Below are positions 62,555-64,000 of a stretch of 64,000 nucleotides of DNA, piece after piece (positions within the stretch are counted from its first letter, which is position 1; every line of letters starts with the position of its first letter). This DNA comes from Aliiglaciecola lipolytica E3 (GTDB lineage: Bacteria; Pseudomonadota; Gammaproteobacteria; Enterobacterales; Alteromonadaceae), in NCBI RefSeq assembly GCF_000314975.1, contig NZ_BAEN01000059.1:62001-126000 (forward strand), in the 5' to 3' direction. The notes under the pieces were generated by a model, which had not been told where the DNA came from, did no database searches, and saw only the letters and a list, made by a program, of their open reading frames with translations. A program made the translations under genes and the position numbers.

Positions 62555-63667
62555 GTGGACTTAAATCCTTACTTGAGAAAGATGGCGGAACAAGGTGCCT
62601 CTGATTTATTCATAACGGTGGGTTTTCCCATTAGTGCAAAAATAAATGGTCAAATGACGCCGATTACGGATGAGCGATTAACCGAAGAAGCTGCGTTAGC
62701 ATTAGTACATAATGTTATGAGCGAAAAGCAGCGTGATGAATTCGACAACAGCAAAGAGTGTAACTTTGCGATAGCCAGAGATGGTATTGGTCGTTTTCGT
62801 TGCAGTGCTTTTTGGCAGCGCGACATGGCTGGGATGGTGGTCAGAAGGATTGTTACACAAATACCTAAAGTGGATGACCTTGGTCTTCCGAGCGTGCTTA
62901 AAGATGTGATTATGTCTAAGCGCGGTTTGTTGCTGTTTGTAGGGGCCACCGGCACAGGTAAATCGACTTCTTTGGCGGCGCTGATGGGGCATCGCAATCA
63001 AAATTCCCGGGGTCATATATTAACTATCGAAGATCCCATCGAATTTGTGCATGAACACGCAGGTTGTGTGGTGACACAACGCGAAGTCGGAATTGATACT
63101 CGCTCATTTGATGACGCATTAAAAAGTTCATTGCGACAAGCGCCTGATGTGATCTTAATTGGTGAAATCCGCTCTATGGAAACCATGGAATATGCGATGT
63201 CTTTTGCAGATACTGGACACTTATGTGTGGCTACTTTACATGCTAATAATGCCAACCAAGCGATTGAGCGTATTATGCATCTAGCCCCACCCGAACAACA
63301 CGAAAAGCTGCGTTTTGATTTAAGTTTAAATTTACGCGCAATTGTCGCCCAACAACTCGTCCCCACGGTTGATGGAAAGGGGCGTGTTGCTGCTATCGAA
63401 ATCTTATTGAACTCTCCATTAGTCACTGATTTGATTCAACGAAATGAAATTGGATCGCTCAAAGAAGCCATGAAAAAAGGCAGGGAAATGGGTATGCAAA
63501 GTTTTGATATGGCCTTATACGAACTGTATAAACAAGAACGTATAACCATGGAACAAGCAATCCATCACGCGGATTCGCCAAATGACCTTCGATTAATGAT
63601 AAAACTGGATACAGAAGAAGGGACTGGCTTAGGTTCGTTGTCTAATGTCTCAATTGATATGGATTAA
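62555..63667 (+). CDS. pilU: PilT-dependent retraction ATPase PilU
   Basis: PilU assists PilT to retract pili under load. The 370-residue product has Walker A GATGTGKST, DVILIGEIRSMETM and a C-terminal extension; the AIRNLIRE motif of PilT is replaced (LVTDLIQRNE). The start is a GTG at 62555 with AGGAG 7 bases upstream. It is longer than PilT by a tail ending SLSNVSIDMD. A zinc-ribbon protein gene begins 13 bases after its stop. Confidence 0.96.
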   Translation: MDLNPYLRKMAEQGASDLFITVGFPISAKINGQMTPITDERLTEEAALALVHNVMSEKQRDEFDNSKECNFAIARDGIGRFRCSAFWQRDMAGMVVRRIVTQIPKVDDLGLPSVLKDVIMSKRGLLLFVGATGTGKSTSLAALMGHRNQNSRGHILTIEDPIEFVHEHAGCVVTQREVGIDTRSFDDALKSSLRQAPDVILIGEIRSMETMEYAMSFADTGHLCVATLHANNANQAIERIMHLAPPEQHEKLRFDLSLNLRAIVAQQLVPTVDGKGRVAAIEILLNSPLVTDLIQRNEIGSLKEAMKKGREMGMQSFDMALYELYKQERITMEQAIHHADSPNDLRLMIKLDTEEGTGLGSLSNVSIDMD

Positions 63668-63680
63668 GGCATCATTCAAT

Positions 63681-64000
63681 ATGATGAAAATTTACTGGCA
63701 CAATGATCGTTTTAGAATTTATCAAATTAAGCAATTGTTAGATGATAATCAGGTGCCGAATTTTATTAAGAATGAGTTTGCCATCGGTGCTATTGGCGAA
63801 TTATCTCCTTTAGAAGTGATGCCAGAAGTGTGGCTGACTGATGAAAGCTGGCAAGGGAAAGCCACGCAACTTATCGAGCAGTTTAATCAACAGCCCAGTA
63901 ACACGAGTAACTGGGTATGTGAGCAATGCCACGAAGAAAACGAAGGAAATTTTAGCTTGTGTTGGAACTGTGGCAATAGCGCAAATGCGGATGAAAACGC
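63681..64000 (+). CDS. DUF2007-like protein with C-terminal zinc ribbon, cut by the window edge
   Basis: An ATG at 63681 opens a frame that stays open to the end of the window (106 codons). The first 70 residues (IYWHNDRFRIYQIKQLLDDN, then FAIGAIGELSPLEVMPEVWL) resemble the DUF2007 signal-transducing-like fold, a PII/ferredoxin-like domain. A zinc ribbon follows with CEQC and CWNC. The stop codon lies outside. It starts 13 bases after pilU and may belong to that transcript, but its role is unknown. Confidence 0.75.
   Translation, partial: MMKIYWHNDRFRIYQIKQLLDDNQVPNFIKNEFAIGAIGELSPLEVMPEVWLTDESWQGKATQLIEQFNQQPSNTSNWVCEQCHEENEGNFSLCWNCGNSANADEN

Overview
The window looks like a chromosomal segment of a marine gammaproteobacterium of the order Alteromonadales, most likely Alteromonadaceae. 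This rests on gene content and order plus close similarity of many products to known E. coli, Pseudomonas and Vibrio proteins: secA-mutT, recO-pdxJ-acpS-rlmD-relA-mazG, rplM-rpsI-petABC-sspAB, lpoA-yraN-diaA-dolP, yggS-proC-yggT-DUF4426, pilT-pilU and an attenuator-controlled thrABC. No rRNA, tRNA, CRISPR array or insertion sequence was recognised. Non-ATG starts are frequent (TTG for acpS, mazG, nspC, pilT and a response regulator; GTG for recO, rsmI, thrC, pilU and others).

Layout. 1-6 kb: secA and mutT, then on the minus strand a lipoprotein and a membrane diguanylate cyclase, then two small unknown genes. 6-12.3 kb: a tightly packed plus-strand run recO-pdxJ-acpS-rlmD-relA-mazG (DNA repair, PLP synthesis, carrier-protein activation, rRNA methylation, stringent response). 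12.3-14.4 kb: a convergent trypsin-like protease with an inserted PA domain and a GlyGly-CTERM tail. 14.4-20.8 kb: ribosomal proteins with a structured leader, the cytochrome bc1 complex, and the stringent starvation proteins, each closed by a clear intrinsic terminator. 20.9-25 kb: minus-strand envelope and replication genes dolP, diaA, yraN, lpoA. 25-27.7 kb: rsmI, an ApbE-type flavin transferase and an EamA transporter. 27.7-33.5 kb: minus-strand metabolic genes (carboxynorspermidine dehydrogenase and decarboxylase, pnuC, D-cysteine desulfhydrase family, aceK).

33.6-42.9 kb is the accessory-looking part. It holds a single-domain response regulator, an ankyrin-like mini-protein, an exported WD40-caspase protein with a membrane TPR partner, ChaC- and UspA-type stress genes, and a PEP-CTERM protein 7 bp upstream of a TIR-transmembrane-TPR protein. 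The caspase pair and the TIR pair are the best candidates here for an undescribed signalling or conflict system.

42.9-48.6 kb: thrABC-ung with a threonine/isoleucine leader peptide and attenuator that I could read directly. 48.6-54.8 kb: a small DUF3545 gene, pgi, tal, yaaA, a lytic transglycosylase and a DUF3718 protein. 54.8-58.9 kb: an orphan periplasmic binding protein paired with a hybrid histidine kinase, with no transporter genes alongside. 59-64 kb: yggS-proC-yggT-DUF4426 divergent from pilT-pilU, and a zinc-ribbon protein that runs off the right edge.
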